A stretch of 64,000 bases of DNA from Tulasnella sp. 424 (GCA_019633425.1 WSUB01000103.1:85241-149240), one strand, 5' to 3'; positions 37,165-50,249 are shown, counted from the stretch's first letter. The notes: generated from the sequence alone by a model not told the origin. Made by a program: numbers and translations.

Positions 37165-40100
37165 TCATAAAGACGCAAAAAGCGTGGTGAGTTCGACCCA
37201 TCCTCGGCCACATTGGTTGAGATACCCGTCAACTAGGCGCATGGTGGAATTGAGGAAGTCTTGATTGACGTGTGCAAAAGCGGCGATATCGCCTGCGAAG
37301 GAGGATCAGGGTGTGGTGGATTTCAATCGAACAGGGAACAAACCTTGAGATAGTGAGCCTTGAGCATGCTCAAGTGCCTTCGCTCCGTCAAACAGTGAAC
37401 GGAAATAAAGCAGCTGATTATATACTTGAGCGTCAGAGTACTGGATAAAGATAGAGCAGTGAGCGATGAGTAATACTATCGGATTTGGGGACTTTGCGTA
37501 CCTCAACTCTCACCGTCCCAGTACACTCGGGGCGGGAGCACTTCCGGTTATGCATGCCAACACTCCGTGTCCGATTTTGGCAGATTTCCTCATCGCAAAC
37601 GGTCCAACCTTCATAATAGCGAGCTATGCACTTTCGAATCTGGGTGTGGAGAGAGGCCTGGATCCTAGACTTGATTTGAACCGCTGAGCAGGATTCAGAA
37701 GGGCAAGCAAGGCCAGTAGGCGTCAAGGATGGGAGCTAGAGATCAATCACTTAGAATAATCGTTCGCGGCGGACAACGACGAAGTCAACTTGCCTTCCCG
37801 AATCTCATGTTGGTAAATTCGAAGGTGCCATGACAGGCTTTACACTCCAGAAGGAATGGTTCTGCATCCCTAAACCTGTCCTTGTCCGAGATAAGGGAGG
37901 CGAAAGAGACGAAGTCACGTTCTTGAGAGCCAGCGACAGGTGCACTTTGGAACTTGGATGCATCAAGTCCTACAACGACCAACTCGTTCGTTAGCCTCCA
38001 TGAAGAACATTACACAGGTAATAAACAAACCAAGACATTCCGCAATCCGTGCGCGATCGGTGCCCTCGATAGGGTCGCAGAGACGTTCAACGGGGGGTAA
38101 CACTTGCTGACTAAGATAATACTCGAAATCTATGGTTTTTCAGTGGGACACGGCCTAACCTTCGCCCGTCAAAATGACATACCGATCTTGAGACCTTCTC
38201 CGCGTCGCACCTCGTCTGGGTGCATTGCTCGTTCCGCTTGACCTGTCTTGGAACTTTCGCCATGTTCTCCTTGGCAGAACAGGTATGGGATGACATCTCC
38301 AGCTTTGGCGGTACCGCCACGAGCTTTCATTCGAAGCGCAACTTGGACGTGAGGCTGACCTTTAGCATCGTAATCTTCAGGATTTTTGCCAAGACGCTAT
38401 TTGGGGTCGGGTTATTAAGGGCTAACAGCAATCAAGAAGAACCTGATACCTTGAATATCGTCATGTCCTCCAGGCTAATCTTGCCGGATCTAACGTCTTC
38501 CCCGACGGTACTAAGATAGTCGTGGATTTGCTCAAGAACGACATCGGTAGGCTGGCCAGACAATATGTAATCAAGCACTTGTCTGAGATCAAAAATGGTA
38601 TGATGAGCAAACATAACCGAAAGATTCGGACAAAATGGCATTAGGACGAACTTCGATACGTTTTTGGAGAGGGCACAATATTCTCGTCGCTTCATGTCCA
38701 AGCCTTTGATCTCGATTGATGTCTGGCCGGAGGTTTCCACCTTGACGGCAGCGTATTTTTTCTTCTGGAGAAGCAGCACCCTCTGGAAGACGGCGTCCAG
38801 GTCGATCTCTAGGAGTCTGTACCGCTCATTGACGTGCTTCTTGAAAACACTGGCCACTTTCAATGCGTCCGCCAAGGTACCTGCTTTCGAGTCAACGAAG
38901 ACCGAATCCGTATCGCCATAAACAACCTATGATGCTGTTGTTAGTTCACGAGTTTCGCTCAAACCTGTAATGGGCTTACATCAAGCTGAAGGCTTTCAGC
39001 TAAGGCCTTGGTATTCGTCAGAATCTCTCGGCCTTTTGAAGTCGTCAAGGCAGCAAGGGGACGAGCGTAGAACCTGGACCCTTCGAAACCCAAACATCCG
39101 TACATGCTGTTCGCGGTAAGCTTCAGGGCCTTTTGTTTGATGTCCCACTGAGTTGCAAGCTGTTAGATGGCTGAAGGAACGGACTGGCCAAGAAAGGCGA
39201 CCCTACCTGCATCTGTTGGGACTCTGTAGCTCTGGGGTCCTTCATGAGGTTCTTGACTTGTTTTCGTCTGTTAACCAAAGTCGCAATGAGACGAGGAAGG
39301 ACGCCTTGAGGGGTTCCATCCGCAGGTACATCCGGGATCTTCTCTTCGTCACCCTGGGCGGTCAAGTTTGAACAAAGATGGGATATTTGCATAGGGAACC
39401 TCGTACTTACCTCGTAGATTTCTGCTTTCAGGACAGTTGTGAAATCAATGTTGAACTCCTGGATGATACTTGGGTACAAGCTGTTGAAGTCCATGACCAG
39501 GACGAAGGTATCCCAGAGCCCTCGTTTCGGCTCGAACACGAGACCACCTTTGTACTTGTCTTTCTTGGGTTTAGCTGCGTTCTGGGCTCCTCCGGTTGGA
39601 TTTTCTCCATCTTCCACCTCCTCCTTCACCTCCGCCTTGACATTTGTGGCAGGCCCCTTCTTTGTCCAGCTTTTGTCTGGGCATATGTACTTCAGACGAT
39701 GGAATTCGTGGAGCAGAATGTACTCGTTCCGTTCAGCACGACCGCCGTTTAGAGTTTTGTTCCTGAGTTCGGGGTCAGCGAAGCAGCAAAACCCATCCAC
39801 TAAACCAGCGACGCACCAAGAGTTTCCTGCGAGCGAAGTAAGCTGCTTTGTCAAGGGAAGCATCTGCACCTTTCCGCTAAGAGCCATCTGCAAGAAAGCG
39901 TCCACTTCGCAATGCCGCACGAAGCCGAGCAATCGATCTGGAGAGCCGACGGTGCTGTCGAAATACATTGCGGTGTCTTCTGGATCAATATCTTGCCGAT
40001 TGAAGCTCAAATGAGCGCCGCACATCTCCGACAGAGACCAGGTAGTCGAAGTGATCATGCTCTATCAGGAATCGGGCTCAGATGCGGCTGGGCAAGTCCG

Positions 40101-42786
40101 CGGGGATCAATTCAACATACCTTGGCTGCATCGCTGGCTAGGTCACATAACAAGCGTCCTTGCAAGAACCTTATGTTGCTTCCTTGTCTCCCGATGTGAG
40201 GCCATTTCGATCTTCGGAATCGTCCGATGCAGGACCAAGGCTCGACTTTCAGCTGCTTTAAGCGCATAAGGATCACATCGAGATAAACACCGAGGAATTC
40301 GTGTCCAACTATGACGTCTGGGTCGCGCGTCTTGATGACAGCTAATCATAGTACGATGAGTTCCATTGTTGAGAGTATGAGGAGTGCATTTGAACTCACT
40401 GAGCAAGCTCGATAGCAGAGCCTTCTCGTTCTTGACGGCATTGATAACCGGTGTCTGTCGTCTCGCGGTGTCTTCAAAATTCGAGGGATATTTGTCTAGG
40501 CACCGTACAACAATGTGTGCTGAACTCTCCTGCTTCTCCGGCGGAGTCGGATCCTCGATGTTCACTGGATCGTTCGACACCGGTTAGTGGTCTATTGTTT
40601 CTGGCTTAGCGTTCAGACACTCACTGTCTTTCCAGAACCGTGCTGCGGCGGAAACAATTTCTCGTTGGCTGGTCTGGTGGTTAACGATTGTCCGGACTGA
40701 TACTGACATGACTGTCAAGGGAGGAACTTCCCGTGGAGCATTGTCGTCTGATTCGGAGAATGGGCTGACGACCTTTGGGTTGTCTACTTCGACCTCAAGC
40801 TTGCACCAGGACACCTAGCACGGAAATACGAATAATAAGCCGGGTGCACCCGAGGTGACGACGTGAACGAAGAGAAACTGACCCCTCGACTGCTGATCTT
40901 CGGGCTTTGGATGTTCAGCCAACACGGTCCCATAATCTTCCGCTTCAAAACAAACAGCTCAAACGCGCTCGTTTTGGTGCCGTAGATTCGTTCAATGTTT
41001 GGACTCTTAGCTTCTTCTGAAATCAGAGGCTCTGAGAGACAAGGCTTGTTGAGCAAAACCGTTCTCAGATACCGATACAAGAGCGGAGGAACTGACCTCC
41101 GAAGGAGTATACGACTTTCAAGTAGTCCTGCTCCGCTTCCATACCCTCTTCGACGTCGTCAAAGACGTACTTGCGTTTGACCCACTTCCCTGCCCATGAC
41201 TTGACCCCGAATGACCGCCGAATGGCGTCAAAGTCTGCATAAACGTCGTCCTGATCAACCTCCTCGTCGGTCTCGAGGCCATCTTTATCTGCTCCGAAGA
41301 GAGAAGGTCGCTATTGTCAGTAATAGGACGAGGATGAGACGCGAGAATGCTTTTAACGTACCTAGCTGAAACTCCCTCGGACGAACGAACAAATTCCTCT
41401 CAATTCCGTCCACGGTGACGCAGCAGGAGACCCAATTCTTCTTCTTTCCATCAGCGCCACGATCCAAAACCTTTCCGACAAAATAGAGCTTCCCGTCCAG
41501 CTCAAGATAGTCCAACCAGAAAAAGCGCAGACTTCCGTCCTCCTCAAGGGCATTCACTGTAGTTGAGGAAGTTGCTCCATTCGTGGATGAATTCAAAGGG
41601 CCAAGACCCTCCTCGTCACCACCCTTGGCCTTTGTACTGGAGATGTCGTTGATTTGAAGCCATGATGGTACTTCTAAGTCGAGGTCCTTCACTTCCCGGT
41701 CGGTTGTCAAAACAGGCTTCGATTTGGATGTGGATGTGTGCAGCGGTTTCTCGTCCTCGGGCTCGGGCTTAATAGCTAGCGGTTTAGCAGGTTGCTTAAC
41801 AGGCTCTGGTTTCGTGATAGTCGTGGGTTTGGGCTTTGTTTCCTCAAACTGGAGGTCGTTGAAGTCCAAGTCGGCAAAAGCGGCATCATCTTCGTCTGTT
41901 AGAATTGCATCGAAATCCCCATCTGACGAGGTCACGTCGCCCAGTCTCGGCTCCACTTCTTCAAGTTTTGCCTTTTTGGCTGGCTTCAGCGGCGAGCTTT
42001 GTGGCCCCGCGTCAGAAGAGGGCCCCAGGCCAGCGGACTCTCGAGGGTTGTTGAAGTTCTCGAAGCCATACCCGTCCGAGCTATCCGACATGCTTGGCTT
42101 CCGTTTCCGAGCAACGCTCTTGGTAGTGTGTGTAGTTCCATTGCGTTTCGGAGCTGATGATGCTGAGGGCAACACTGCAGTCTTCGTGTCGAGGTCGTTC
42201 AAGAGCGAGTTGAGGAAGTCGCTCTCCTTTTCAGGTGCGATGGGTTTGCGGTAGGCGTCGATCGAGACTGCTGGGGCATCGTCATCCTCTTCCCCATCGC
42301 TAGAGGCCTTAGACTTTGGTTTCGGCTTAGAGGGCTTCTTAGATTTCGATGACGAGGACGCTTTGGCTTGCTTTGCGCGCCTACGTGCTGTAGAGGAGGG
42401 AGGCCGTCGCACTTAGTGGGTTCCAGCTGAATCACAGATGAAGAGTGCCAACCTTCCCTTTCCTCCTCACTATCCACTTCCATCCTCTCGTCATCGTAAC
42501 CATCCCAACCCTCCTCCCCGTTGTCCGCATAACCATGGTCGCCGTCTTCCTCGACGAAATCATCTTCCAGCATTCGATTAGCAACCACCTTCCTGTAGAC
42601 CCCTTCATCGACCACGTCAAATATCTTGTCGTCCGTGTTAACCTACAAGGCCAACGAGGTGAGTGGGCGACGCGCCAGTAAAGAGGTGGGAAGCATTGCC
42701 AGCTTTACCTTGTACTGGTCAGTACGCTTCTGACCGGCGCGACTGGCTCTGAGTTGCGCAAACGCCCCTTTACTCTTCGACGCCAT
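37165..42786 (-). CDS. POL1: DNA polymerase alpha catalytic subunit
   Basis: B-family polymerase that with primase starts replication. Many exons. Start [18 protein letters not shown] at 42786, with acidic Pol alpha N-terminal region ([20 protein letters not shown]) and a disordered Lys/Ser stretch, then a segment with [20 protein letters not shown]. Polymerase motifs are all present: [17 protein letters not shown] (region II), NSMYGCLGF (region III) and [12 protein letters not shown] (region I). KKYAAVKVE and RREYCALSK follow. The C-terminal zinc domains show [11 protein letters not shown] with CPSESC, and [10 protein letters not shown] with CSRPEC. The end is [17 protein letters not shown] at 37165. 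An MCB-like site lies upstream of the start. Identification is certain; individual exon borders were not all fixed. Confidence 0.96.
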
Positions 42787-43295
42787 TTGTATGACAATTG
42801 GAGGGTGTTTATAATAGTACGATGTGTAGAAAGACGCGTCGCGGCGAGCGGAGGAAGAGATTTAGGAGCAGACTGGCACCCGCGTGTCGATAGATAAACA
42901 GGAGCAAGCGCGAATCCCCTCCGCTGCTCGTGCAGATCCACGTCCGTGACTTTCGCAAAACCCCGAGCGATAGGAGGATTAGAAAACTGTTTTACTTGTG
43001 ATCCTGTCTGTAATTGCTTTTATGGGGCTGAGTCCAAATTCATGCTCTAGGTTACCCTTCTTTTTCCTTGTGAAGCAACTGCCCTGGCTCTCCCTCAAAT
43101 AGATTTTCGAGAACGTGCTGACCGCACAGAGTAGTGCTTAAGCGTATCGAGGAATCTGAAACCTCGTGGCTCGATCCGCCGAGCAATCGGGATCCCACAA
43201 TTGGGAAAACCCGCAACCATGTGGCGTGTTTGTTTGTTGGGTAGCCGTCGCGACTGGGAGGTTCGAACGACATCCCACTCCTTAGCGCTCCTAGT
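42787..43295. promoter_or_regulatory. Bidirectional promoter between POL1 and the Rap1-like gene
   Basis: 509 bases separate the two outward-facing start codons. An ACGCGT sits close to the POL1 side. I see no coding frame worth calling and no tRNA; the GGTTCGAAC at 43260-43268 lacks the flanking stem of a T-arm. Confidence 0.5.
42834..42839. promoter_or_regulatory. MCB-type ACGCGT element upstream of POL1
   Basis: Perfect ACGCGT 48 bases upstream of the POL1 start codon. MCB (MluI cell-cycle box) sites bind the Mbp1/Swi6 (MBF) factor and drive late-G1 expression of replication genes in yeasts, POL1 among them. Single copy here, so functional status is inferred from motif and context. Confidence 0.5.
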
Positions 43296-45860
43296 ATGGC
43301 TCGTACTCCCCCACCAATCGCACGTCACAATATCACCGAATCAAATACTAGAACGAGTAATGAAGATATCGACGAGCTAGAAGATGAAGAATGGATAGAT
43401 GACGAAAACAACCTTTTTACCAACACCGCCAACAATACCCCATACGCGTTCAGCTTCCATTCAAGCCTCCACCACTTTCCCCAAGAACGAGACGAGATTA
43501 GTCAACTCATTCAAGTATATCTATGCTCCGATTCCCTTGGCACTATGCTTTTTCTGATGTCGCCCCACCCCTACAGGAAAACGGAGGGGTCGTGCTTGAA
43601 GAAGAGGCCAATGCGGATATCATCTTAGCTGATGACAAAAGCCCGTCATTCACGGATCTCTATCAACGGATAACAGGTACAACCTCGCAGAAGCATGTGG
43701 AGCCTCTCGATTGGGTTGAAACATGCGTTATCATGGGGAAGCTTCGGTTCACTCGCGAGCGGAGGTCGCGAGGAGGCAGAAAGCATGGGGAAAAGTAAGT
43801 ATCACGAACCACTGTTTGATTCCGTTCACTGCTCATTATGTGTTGCTTATAGGCATCGCCCCTTCACAGTTTCCGAACAAGAGCATATCGTGTATTATTT
43901 GGCACATCGCTCGCCTTACATGCCCCCAACGCAAAAATGGCAGTTTGTTCCGTCTGAAACCGACCGACCCTACCATAACCACGTTTCACGAGCGGGGAAC
44001 CGCATTTGGCAAGAGCTCTGTGAAAGCGTGGGTGCCGAAATATAGTTGCATTGGGTTCCGCCCACTGACATTACTGCAGGGTCGTCCTTGGGCTAGGAAT
44101 CGTTCGTGGCAAGGATTCCGCGGGCAGTACACCCGGAATCAAGCTCAGTATGACTTCTGGATTCAATGCTATGTCGAGGAGAATCCGTGGCTCCTGAATG
44201 AACTTGCGGAACGGCTCGTCGAGGACTTTGCGGACGAACCAGGGGCTTTTGAAGATGAACTGGCCCAAGAAGAACACGGTCGCGTAATTTCTCGCGCGCC
44301 AAATGGCTCCCCCGCTACGAGGAATCAATGGCCTCCCGCACGAGTGGCTGATCGTACGGCTGGGACCCAATCGCGGAGGTCGCCTTCTCACCCAGCTCAG
44401 GCTCAGCCTAACGGTTCTCAGTAAGCATTAAGACTTTCGTCCGTGCGTTGGTTTCTTATAGACACCATTTCAGGGCGGGCATTCCAACAGCAAGACCAAC
44501 TGTACAGCGTGCACTTCGACAGGCCGAAAGGGACCACTTCCGCTCGACAAGAGGTGGTAATGAATCTTGGCTAATAAACAGTAGTGATGAGGAAGACGTC
44601 ATGGCCCCTCCTAATCCCTCTCATCCTTCCCAGCCATCCTCTCCAAGGATTGCCCGAGATTTGCTGCTCGCTCAAGATAACGAAGTAGAGGAGGAGGAAG
44701 ACCAACAAGAAGAAGCAGCGGACCAAGAGGCCAGGGTCTCCACCCCCCAGAGAACCAGTCACCCGCATTCACCACCCCTTAATCATCGCCAGTACCAAAA
44801 CTCGGCAGAAGATTTCCGTCAGAGAGTCATGGATCTTCAGGCCCAAAATAGTGTTCCCGTCACCGCTCGCTCGCCGCAAAGAAAATCGCATCCGACTCAT
44901 CATCCTCCGACCTCGACCCGAGTAGACACGTCCACTCCCTTCGAAAAGGCCCGAAGTCCGAGTCCCGTTCCTGAAATCAATCAAACAAGTCTACCTCGCC
45001 ACGCCGAATCGTCTCCCCCCACCGGCTCTACAACCACCATTCAGCTCATTGCGGAAACGGCCACTCCTAATCCTCCCGGAGGGAATCTACAAGCGGACCA
45101 GCATCTTTTGCTCGAAAACGAACTCCTCGAAGCATCCGATGGGAACCATCCTGTTCCTCTTCCCGTGATCAAGAAACCCGCTGGTCGTCCTAGGAAGAAG
45201 CAGGCAACATCGGCTCCACTTTCTCAACGAAATGGAAAGCAGACTCGTCAATCCCGAAAGCCAAAGGGCTTTAAAATCGAACAGGTATCTCAGACTGGGG
45301 AGGTCGCTGGTCCATCAAGGCAAAAAGAAATTGCGGAATCCGTACTCATCTACCATCTAGCCGAAGGTGGGGGTAGTATAATCCGACGAAGCTCAAAACA
45401 CGGAACACCTGTCAGAGGCGCTGCGCGTGTCAGCTCGGTCCATGAAGGGTCGCCCTCCAGTCGCCGGACCAGTGTAAATAGTTTCTCGCCTGCCCCTTTC
45501 GGACCTTTCGCCGGAGCGAGAAGCAAAAGAATAATAACTCCTATGCTGGTCACGGGCGGACCTAAAGCGGACGGCGTTCCAGCTGCGTCGTCTTCAAAAC
45601 GCAGACGGACCGAGGATGTTGATGGACAAGAAGCCTCCGTTCAAGAGAAGGAAGCTCAAGGCTCGTCGACAAACCTACAACCACACGCTAGCAGTGCGCC
45701 TCACAGCCGGGTTTCGCTGCAGGAGGCGCTTGAAATGCCCCCGAGGCCTTTCCGCGAGGCGATTCGCAAGGCGACTTTGGCTGGCGAAACCAATCGGCTA
45801 ATGCCGAAACAAGGAGAAGGACGACGCCTTCGCTCCGCCTCTGCAGCGAGCAATCATTGA
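43296..45860 (+). CDS. RAP1: Rap1-like telomere protein (BRCT plus Myb-like domain)
   Basis: Likely shelterin-type component binding telomeres or the telomere-duplex protein. Exons 43296-43514, 43577-43794, 43853-44027, 44080-44420 and 44474-45860 join in phase to 779 aa. A BRCT domain at about 48-135 has YAFSFHSSLHHFP, ENGGVVLEEEANADIILAD and VEPLDWVETCVIMGKLRF. A Rap1-type Myb domain (about 150-235) has RPFTVSEQEHIVYYLAHRSP, then RAGNRIWQEL and PWARNRSWQGFRGQY, close to the GRxGNxIWxEL and HPWxSWRDRY pattern of the family. About 500 Ser/Pro- and Gln-rich residues follow, with basic patches (KKPAGRPRKKQA, an AT-hook-like core; KSSKRRRTEDV-like). No clear RCT domain was seen. Divergent from POL1. 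Family by motif reading; another BRCT-Myb protein is possible. Confidence 0.7.
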
Positions 45861-46456
45861 CCATGATGAAAGATGGAATCGATTGAACAAAGTAATTGGG
45901 ACTACACATGGAAAGCCCGGGTATTTATTCTCGAATTCTCGAACTTGGACGCTCCTAGTTGTATCTGTATATAAAATCCGGGAGATCTGAAACTGGGTGG
46001 TATCACTTCTCCGCTAGCTCCCAAGATTTTCTGTTATCAGACGCTAGGTACGCTCGAGTGCATATTGGCCGGTCGAAGGCAATACACATTAGCGGACAAC
46101 GAAAACGCCGACAGTTCAGTGCATAATATAACGGCAAACGAGTCTTTTTCTGAACCATTCACCGGTGCTATTCTTGCAAGGCAACGTCTGCGGACGCGGT
46201 GAGGACGTTTAAACGTTTCCGTTCGAGCCGTCGGCCCAACGTACCTTGATCCCCATGTCGACCAACATCAGCCGTGATAATAACAACTCTGCCCAAGCCA
46301 CCTTCAGGACGTCGATTGAGATCTCGATTTCCTTCCTCCTTTCCGCTCCTTCCTTTACGAAGTCTCGCTCTAGACGTCCGCTCTTTACTAGATCCTACCA
46401 CCCTCAACGGCGACGCCAAGACACACTGGACCTTATTTAGCCCACAGGCTGATACC
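45861..46456 (+). promoter_or_regulatory. Intergenic gap, no gene seen
   Basis: About 600 bases between two plus-strand genes. A perfect 12-bp palindrome ACGTTTAAACGT lies at 46205-46216. Frames that open here belong to shadows of the next gene. No RNA gene recognised. Confidence 0.35.
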
Positions 46457-48446
46457 ATGAATTCAAGACGGGTGTCGTTTGGGAGGCGCAGTGTTTCTCC
46501 CCGCAAACACCAGACTGGTTCGGAACCGCCAGTGAAATCCCTGACCTTACCTCCCCCGCGAATCTTGCGTATCGTTCCAAAGCGAGGTATGTTCCTTAAG
46601 ATCAAACGAGTTCGGAGTGTCACTGGTTCAACTCTTTATAGCCGATACCGGGCTTACCCAACTGAGCCTGAATATGCGATCGGACGACGGATACCCGGCG
46701 TGGCTCAGAAGGTCGGCATTGGAAGTGAGAGTCAAATCCGCCATTACCCCAGTTACATAATTACGTACGGACTGATTCCTTTTTTTTTTGCCGTAGGGTG
46801 CCAATGTAGGTCTTGGATTCACAGGTGCAGATGAGATTTTGGTGACGAAATCGAAGCTGGCAAATGGAACGACCCGTGAACAATTGGACGATCTATTGGT
46901 AATGCCCAGCAGACCACCGAGCGTGAGTCAGAGACAAAGGTACACTTTAGAATCATATGATGAATATGCTGCCTAGGTACTTCAGGCTGGACCACGGCGT
47001 CTCCTCCTCGGAACTTGCATCGCCCACAGTACACCGTCTCTTGGTCTCGATGTACGTTTAGCTGCAGCACGCATCCTGGTGCTATAGCAAGTGATCTGAC
47101 ACGCGCAATCCTCCCAACATATTAGGGTTTCCATTCATCCTTCTCTGAACCCCCTACGCCGAGTTGTTCCTCGATCCGCTGGTCGTCCTGCACCTCGCCT
47201 TTGACGCCTACGACTCCTCCTCATCAACATCCAGCGTTGTCTTTGGCCAATGCCGAGGCAGAGATAGCGGCTCTCAAGCTCGCCCTGTCTGCCTCCAGCA
47301 CGTTGATCAAGAATGTCACAAAGGAGAAATGCGACGCGGTTATGGCAACTAGGCGTCTTGTTGAGATTCTGGAAGAGAAGCTGGAGGCAGAACACGCATG
47401 GCTTTCTGAGAAGGCACAACTTGAAGAGAGGATCAAGACCTTGGAAACCGTTGCCGCGATATTAGATGCAGAGGGTCAGTCTCTCTGGCGGCAGACCGCT
47501 CACGATGCAAGCGAGCACGGGGAGCTGCTCCTGGAGTCCATGGGCAACATCAGCGCCGATACCAGCGCGTCTGAAATGCAGGGACCTCAAGGGCCTCTGG
47601 AAGCTCTTCGCAAGCTCGATCCCAATTTCAGGATATCCTCTCCCTCCCCATTACCCAAAAACCACGGAGATGTGCTTTTTGCCCTTGAAAACATTGGCTC
47701 GGCATTGCTCGATGATGATATTTCCCCATCTCCCTCGCTTGCTTCGGTGATGTCAGAAGGAAGATCCTTGTACTCGGCTCCAAGCGTATACGACGACGAG
47801 CACTCATACACTGGGCCCCCTCTCCCGACTTCGGGGCGAGCCGTCGACTTTATCCTGTCGTTCCTCGCCGAGAACTCACCCTCCAGTCGAGACCTGAGTC
47901 GAATCGACGAACTTGCCTTCCAATCATCCCCAGCAGACCGTGGAAGCGTGTCCAGGGAGTCGGGGACGGACGACGACATGGATTTCGACGGTTCTAGCTC
48001 GGCAGGCTTGAGCTTCATCGCAGATGTATCTCCTCTAAGGATTGCGCCTCGCAGCCGCACCTGCCCCCAGGCACAAGTCCATGCAGGGCCTCAGTGAGTG
48101 AAAGATTTTGCCAGTCTTGATAACAATCTCACTGTCTTTGCGGCCCGCCTTTCGCAGGGGAGAGTCCATCTTCGCGACGGCTGAAGATCTTCAAGAGTCT
48201 ATGGAGCGTATCGCTGCGGCGCTAGGACGTCCTCGCACCGCGGGTTTGTATCTCGAGGAGATTGACGAAGAAGATGCCGAAATCGCAGACCCGTTCCCAG
48301 TGCTCGAGGAAGATCCGACTCCAGAAAGTAACGCTCGGTTTTCTGGCTTGATCGAGTGTGCAGCGCGGGCAGCATGCAAAAGGCGAGCTGAAGCAGAGGT
48401 AACCAAGACGAAGTGCTATTTCGACGCGCTGAGAAATGCATCGTGA
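46457..48446 (+). CDS. Unknown coiled-coil protein
   Basis: Start MNSRRVSFGRRSVSPRKHQ. Several exons joined at in-phase GT-AG sites give about 550 aa. The N-terminus is basic with Ser-Pro sites; a segment GANVGLGFTGADEILVTKSK then precedes a Pro-rich stretch and a coiled coil (LANAEAEIAALKLALSASST, KNVTKEKCDAVMATRRLVEI, EEKLEAEHAWLSEKAQLEER). After a disordered acidic Ser-rich region a last exon gives GESIFATAEDLQESMERIAA and DEEDAEIADPFPVLEEDP, ending DALRNAS. No known domain. Basic start plus central coiled coil suits a spindle, chromatin or cytoskeletal protein; function unknown. Confidence 0.65.
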
Positions 48447-48713
48447 GTCTGACGATGACCCACCGACAAAGCGGCCTTCCATTGACGTCGTACTTTCATA
48501 GCCCTCCCTGCATGACACCACACCATTCGAACGATTCATCGTAGTCGACTAACGCTATTCGGTTCAAACGGATACGCCACCATTCCTTTATCAGTGTCTT
48601 TCCTTTCAGGGCTTTATTGTTACGTGCTTTCCTGTTGTCCAACGTTGCCGAACCCCATTCGTTATCCAGTTTTTGTAATGACAAAGATCCGCTTTACATA
48701 CGTTAATTCATGT

Positions 48714-49859
48714 CTATGCCGATTCCTTTGTAGATCTATGGTCCCAGAACTGCTGTCGCTCCTCGGTCAGATCATTCCCCCATGATTTAACTTCGGGATG
48801 CCTAATCCGTGGAATACTGCTCTCTAGAAACGGATCAAGCCGCTTCTGATCTTGGGACGACTTCTCATATTCTGTGGCTTTGGGGTTATCATGCTTTAGT
48901 CAGGGTGAGCGGCGTTCATAACATGCGAGAGAGGGACGGACCTTGCAACGCCATTTCGAACAAATCCAGGTCTACGACGTGACGTATGTCCAATCAGCCA
49001 CAAGCCTCGAGCCCTGCATAACCTAACCATTAGAGGCCCACCTTTAACAAACTTGGCTTCTGCGGTTTCTTGGGCCTCGTATTCCTGACGAGGTTTGGCG
49101 CAGTTAGACGAGGTATGGGCAGATGTTATCCGCATTACGCGAGACGCACATCCCACAGTGATCTGATCCGTTGCGCTGCAACCCCGCCTCCGAGCATTTC
49201 GTTGATGATGTTGTCCATCGCTGCAGCTTCAAGTTTCCGTTTGTCCTGCTTGGAGATACCGTCTGACGGAGCGATATCCCCGACTTGTGCTTCCGCGAGG
49301 TCGTGGACGACGGCGAGCAGAGCGCATCTGAAGCGGGTTCTATTCAATTGGGACTGGCGTGTCGCTGAAGCGGACCAACACCGACTTTCCAACATCCAAG
49401 TTTTGGTCGGAGGAGCACAGCGCTAAAATTGCCATGCGATGCATGTGGTCACTGATGCTAGGAAACCCCTATCATCAGGGAAAAGCTGATCTCGAACTCG
49501 TCAACAAAGCCTCATCAAAACACCTTTCAGGGTTGGGGATCTGGTATTGATTTATAGATTGGGGTCAGCCCGAAGATCGACGTAGATGGAACAAAAGAAA
49601 AACAACCTTACCCCGTTGTTGACCCATCCGGTTCTCTTCTGTGTCTTTTCTTTCGGGATCGGCCATGAGCGCAGGGATCGCGATTTATTGAAAGGAGGCT
49701 GTAGGAGTCCTAACTTACCTTTAACCGTTCCAGCAAATGGAAGAAGTACAACCGGTCTTTCCCCTGATCGCCTGAAGACACGTAAGGTGGCACAATGCGC
49801 TGGGATGCCGGTCCCGAGACTAATGGAGAAGAAGAGGGAGAGGAAGGAGCCGCGTCCAT
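48714..49859 (-). CDS. HD-domain 5'-deoxynucleotidase (HDDC2/YGK1 type)
   Basis: Metal-dependent phosphohydrolase dephosphorylating deoxynucleoside 5'-monophosphates. About five exons. Start MDAAPSSPSSSPLVSGPASQ, a short disordered leader. The conserved core reads LLERLK, KRTGWVNNG, ESISDHMHRMAILAL, CALLAVVHDLAEAQVGDIAP (the HD pair and downstream Glu/Asp), KRKLEAAAMDNI, EYEAQETAEAKFVKDLD-type sequence and WGNDLTEERQQFWDHRS at the C-terminus. The His in ISDHMHRM and HD in VVHDLAEA supply metal ligands. Length (about 230 aa) suits the family. The phase of the exon around 49330-49400 was not checked base by base. Confidence 0.85.
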
Positions 49860-50249
49860 TATTATGAGACTAAGCTTCTCGGGGATTGGTTTAAAGTGGG
49901 TGATGAAGTCAAGGGAAAGGCAAAGGCGTGAGATAGGAGTTGGCTTTGTCAGCATCATCTCAATACCCTCTCAAATTTGACTGGCTGACTGAAGTCCACC
50001 GGCGACACTCCTAAAGGTGAGTTTACAGTACGAGTGATCTCCTTTCTTTGATATGATGAACTCTTTAGATGACGAGTCTGAACTCTGGCGCGACTCGAGA
50101 GTCTTTCTCGACGTCCGTCATTCCATGACGAGTCTTTTTATAATTACCATTCATGCAATTCTGAAATCCCTCGCCTCTCCTTGACACTATTGCCTTAGGG
50201 GACTCTAAGCTGACTTTGATTCTGTTTTGGTAGATATATATCGTAAGAC
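49860..50249. promoter_or_regulatory. Divergent promoter of the HDDC2-type and Tsr4 genes
   Basis: About 390 bases between outward-facing starts. No repeat, RNA gene or credible frame seen. Confidence 0.4.

Noticed and set aside
43185..43270. tRNA-like GGTTCGAAC in the POL1/Rap1 promoter
   Set aside because: The bases flanking the loop cannot form a T-stem and no acceptor stem is present.
46205..46216. Perfect palindrome ACGTTTAAACGT
   Set aside because: Twelve bases is short enough to occur by chance, and nothing around it suggests a binding site or origin.
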